Assembly: GCA_025331565.1 (NCBI GenBank)
Contig: JAFREQ010000040.1
Location: 1,815,501-1,879,500, forward strand
From: Holacanthus passer
Lineage: Eukaryota > Chordata > Actinopteri > Pomacanthidae
Length of the DNA stretch: 64,000 bases
Reading direction: 5' to 3'
Below the pieces are notes generated by a model that saw nothing but the letters and a program-made list of their open reading frames with translations, did no database searches and was not told the DNA's origin. The translations under genes and the position numbers were made by a program. Shown here piece by piece: positions 61,743 through 64,000 of this stretch (position 1 is its first letter; each line of letters opens with the position of its first letter).

Positions 61743-64000
61743 GATGAGTGATTTCTTTGCAGGAGTAGTTTTGCAGTGACAGGGTTTAAAGTGAATGTCT
61801 ATGGGATTTAGATGCCATGAGCAGTTTGCATAATACTGTACCTGCAGTGGATTTGAAGCAGAGTGTTTTTATGATGGGGGTGAGGCTGCAAACTGTGTCA
61901 TCTACAGCAGAGGCTGCCGCGCTGGAGATGTTTCCTGGCATTGTTGTTTGTTGATTCATCATCAGAAATGCTGCTTATGCAAGAGATGACGTCAGGGTGT
62001 GTTAACTTTGTAAACCGGTCCCCATTCAGTTTTATTGTTCTGCGTTCATTTTTTAATTAGAGCTGATAACCCAGAGCGAGAGACTTGGTAAATATAGTAA
62101 AGCCTTATTAAATCCCTGTGTGAGAACTAAACATGAGATCCTCCACGGACAGTGAGTTTGTACATAAATGCAAAAACAGGATAGGACAGAATATTCAAAT
62201 CAAAGTACAGTGATTCTGCCTCAGCTTGTCTGTAATGAAATCTGGAGTGGCAGGTAAACCTGAGAGCAGAGTGTGTTGGTTCAGTGTCTCACACTAACAG
62301 GAGGGCGTGTTCCTTCTGGGAGCCAGAGGGCGGCTTGTATTAAATCTGCATTTCCTCTCAACGCTGCCAAAGTGCTGTAATATGCAAAAAGACAAATTGC
62401 AGTAACCATCTGTGATATGGCCAATACAGCAATCTTCTTTTATTTACAGGTAATATTTCTCACTTTCACAATTCCCATATATTATTCTTATAGCCTGGGA
62501 TTGTCCAATTACTTTGAAACCATAAACCATTTTCGAACAATATTAGAAACAAGTTCTAATCTATTGTCATACTGTGCCGCCGAGCTCCATTTATAATGGA
62601 TTGTTACGTCTAAAATATCTCTGCAGCACTTCCCTGATATACATAAAAAACACTTGGGATGCTGTCACAGTCAACTTTTCTATCTTTTGCAGTTCATTTT
62701 TTGTGCCGCTTCATATGTGACAATCAGAAGGAAACAAACTCTTTTTTCTGTTTCTGTGAATGGCAGCTAGCAGCAAACACAAACCATCACAGCCGGAAAT
62801 ATCCTAAAGCCTACAGATGCAGATTTCTCAGATGAAAGACGGTGTCACTTCCTTTCTGTACAGCTGTGCAATGCACATTGAGACTGCAGGAGCTAAAAAT
62901 AAATGCAGTTGTACTTTCCCTAATTACGGCAAGTATGAAGTTTGAGATTACCTGGGAAATAGACACCTAGTCAGGATTAAAACTGGGCCACATTTGGTTA
63001 AAAAAAAACTCATTCTTTTACACATCTAGGTTACGTATTAGAGCTATTTCAACTGGCAGTATAAAGCAGATCCTAAGTAGACATTGAAATATGGTACATA
63101 TGGGAATTGAAATGCTGTTGAAGTGACGGTTACATGCAACCTAGACATCTTAAGACCCACGCTTTTCAAGCCTAGTCTTGCTTTAACCTCACTGTCTAGA
63201 CATCTTTCGACCTGCAAATCACCAATTCAGAGCTTTCTGAGACGTATAGTCAGAGGTCCTTTATTTGCACAGTAGGAACTCTGCCTGAACCAATACGCTG
63301 CTTTACAGCCCTTTTTAGCAACGGCTTTGATGATCCAGGCTCATGTATACGCGGTTGCATTTTACAAGCCATCAGAAAACTCTGAATCATATCGACCCTC
63401 AACTCCACAGCAACAATCAGCCACAAAGTTCCCCCCGCCATCAGTGAGATGCTTCTCTCTGAGCTTTGCCGCAACTTGAAGTGAAAAATCATACTTCCTC
63501 ATTTGCACTGTGTGGGATGTCTGTCTGGGTAACTCAGCCACCTGCTGGCAACTCCTACATTTATGCATAAGTCTTAGAATTTCTTCTAGAAGTGGGATTA
63601 AATTTGTGTCACTCTCCACATTGTTTTGCACTTAATACTAGATTTTCACTCTTGTGCGGTTTCATGGATACTGACGCTGAACTCAAATGATAGAAACTTG
63701 TTGGAGAGAGGTAAAGACAGGGCGCGTGTGTTCAGAGGGCCGGTGTCATGCTGTCACTTAGCAGTGTTGCTTTATTCCTCACAGCCTGCCATGGATATTG
63801 ATTTCTGGCCCTCAGCTTCCAGACAAGTGACCAGTTTTCTGTGGTATTCAGCTGTGACACTATAAAGTGGATGGTCTATTTTTTACAGAAATACATCCAA
63901 GTGCTTCACGACTGATGAAGGCTGCGACGGCAGATATTTCTCTGAGATGTTCAGAAAATAACATTTTATGGGGTTTTTTTTTTCTTGCTTTCGCTAGAGG

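Larger units (their letters stand above)
53595..64000 (+). other. luzp2: start of luzp2 intron 5, no further exon found
   Basis: Follows the GTGAGT donor at 53595 and runs to the window edge. Apart from the repeats listed separately it is unique AT-rich sequence. A TGCAG followed by GAGGAGGACGAGGCAAAG near 56702 looks superficially exonic, but it does not match LUZP2 and has no donor. A short segment near 58590-58660 (CCAAGTCAAGTCAGTTTTAT) resembles a teleost dispersed repeat end. Confidence 0.7.

Noticed and set aside
1..64000. tRNA, rRNA, CRISPR arrays, operons or prokaryotic-type systems
   Set aside because: No cloverleaf with a GGTTCRA-type arm, no regularly spaced repeats and no adjacent same-strand genes were found. 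The window is vertebrate nuclear DNA.

Overview
The window is vertebrate nuclear DNA, most probably from a ray-finned fish. It is AT-rich and has no bacterial-style gene packing. It has long introns with GT-AG splice sites, many simple repeats, and interspersed repeats that I recognise as teleost types: a Tc1-like transposon and its deletion derivatives, a fish Rex1/CR1/L2-type LINE, and several dispersed families. Nearly all open reading frames here are chance frames in non-coding DNA.

The only host gene I can support is luzp2 (leucine zipper protein 2). Four consecutive internal exons lie on the + strand at 41927-42044, 46043-46113, 49653-49734 and 53532-53594. Their splice phases join into one 111-codon, highly charged coiled-coil segment that matches, residue after residue, the N-terminal part of vertebrate LUZP2 as I remember it. 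The signal-peptide exon lies upstream and was not found. The next exon, which should begin with a sequence like NKSLKNK, lies beyond 64000. Bases 1-41926 are therefore intron 1 and/or upstream intergenic desert. Bases 53595-64000 are the start of intron 5, counting the signal-peptide exon as exon 1.

The most complex non-host stretch is 7.7-10.5 kb. It holds a truncated Tc1-derived MITE fragment, then a broken LINE whose reverse-transcriptase core is deleted, then a degenerate Tc1-like transposase element. Three further copies of the same MITE lie at 16.4, 35.9 and 46.4 kb. The last is complete, 500 bp with TA ends, and sits inside a luzp2 intron. At least seven copies of one AT-rich dispersed family and two copies of another are scattered through the window. 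Several unique, TAAT-rich blocks look like candidate conserved non-coding elements, but only an alignment could show that.

I found no rRNA, tRNA, CRISPR array or novel defence-like system. The items most worth a second look are the MITE/Tc1 pedigree, the outward-facing LINE tails at 13.2-13.5 kb, an unexplained diverged duplicate pair at 52.1 and 53.1 kb, and the candidate regulatory blocks around luzp2.
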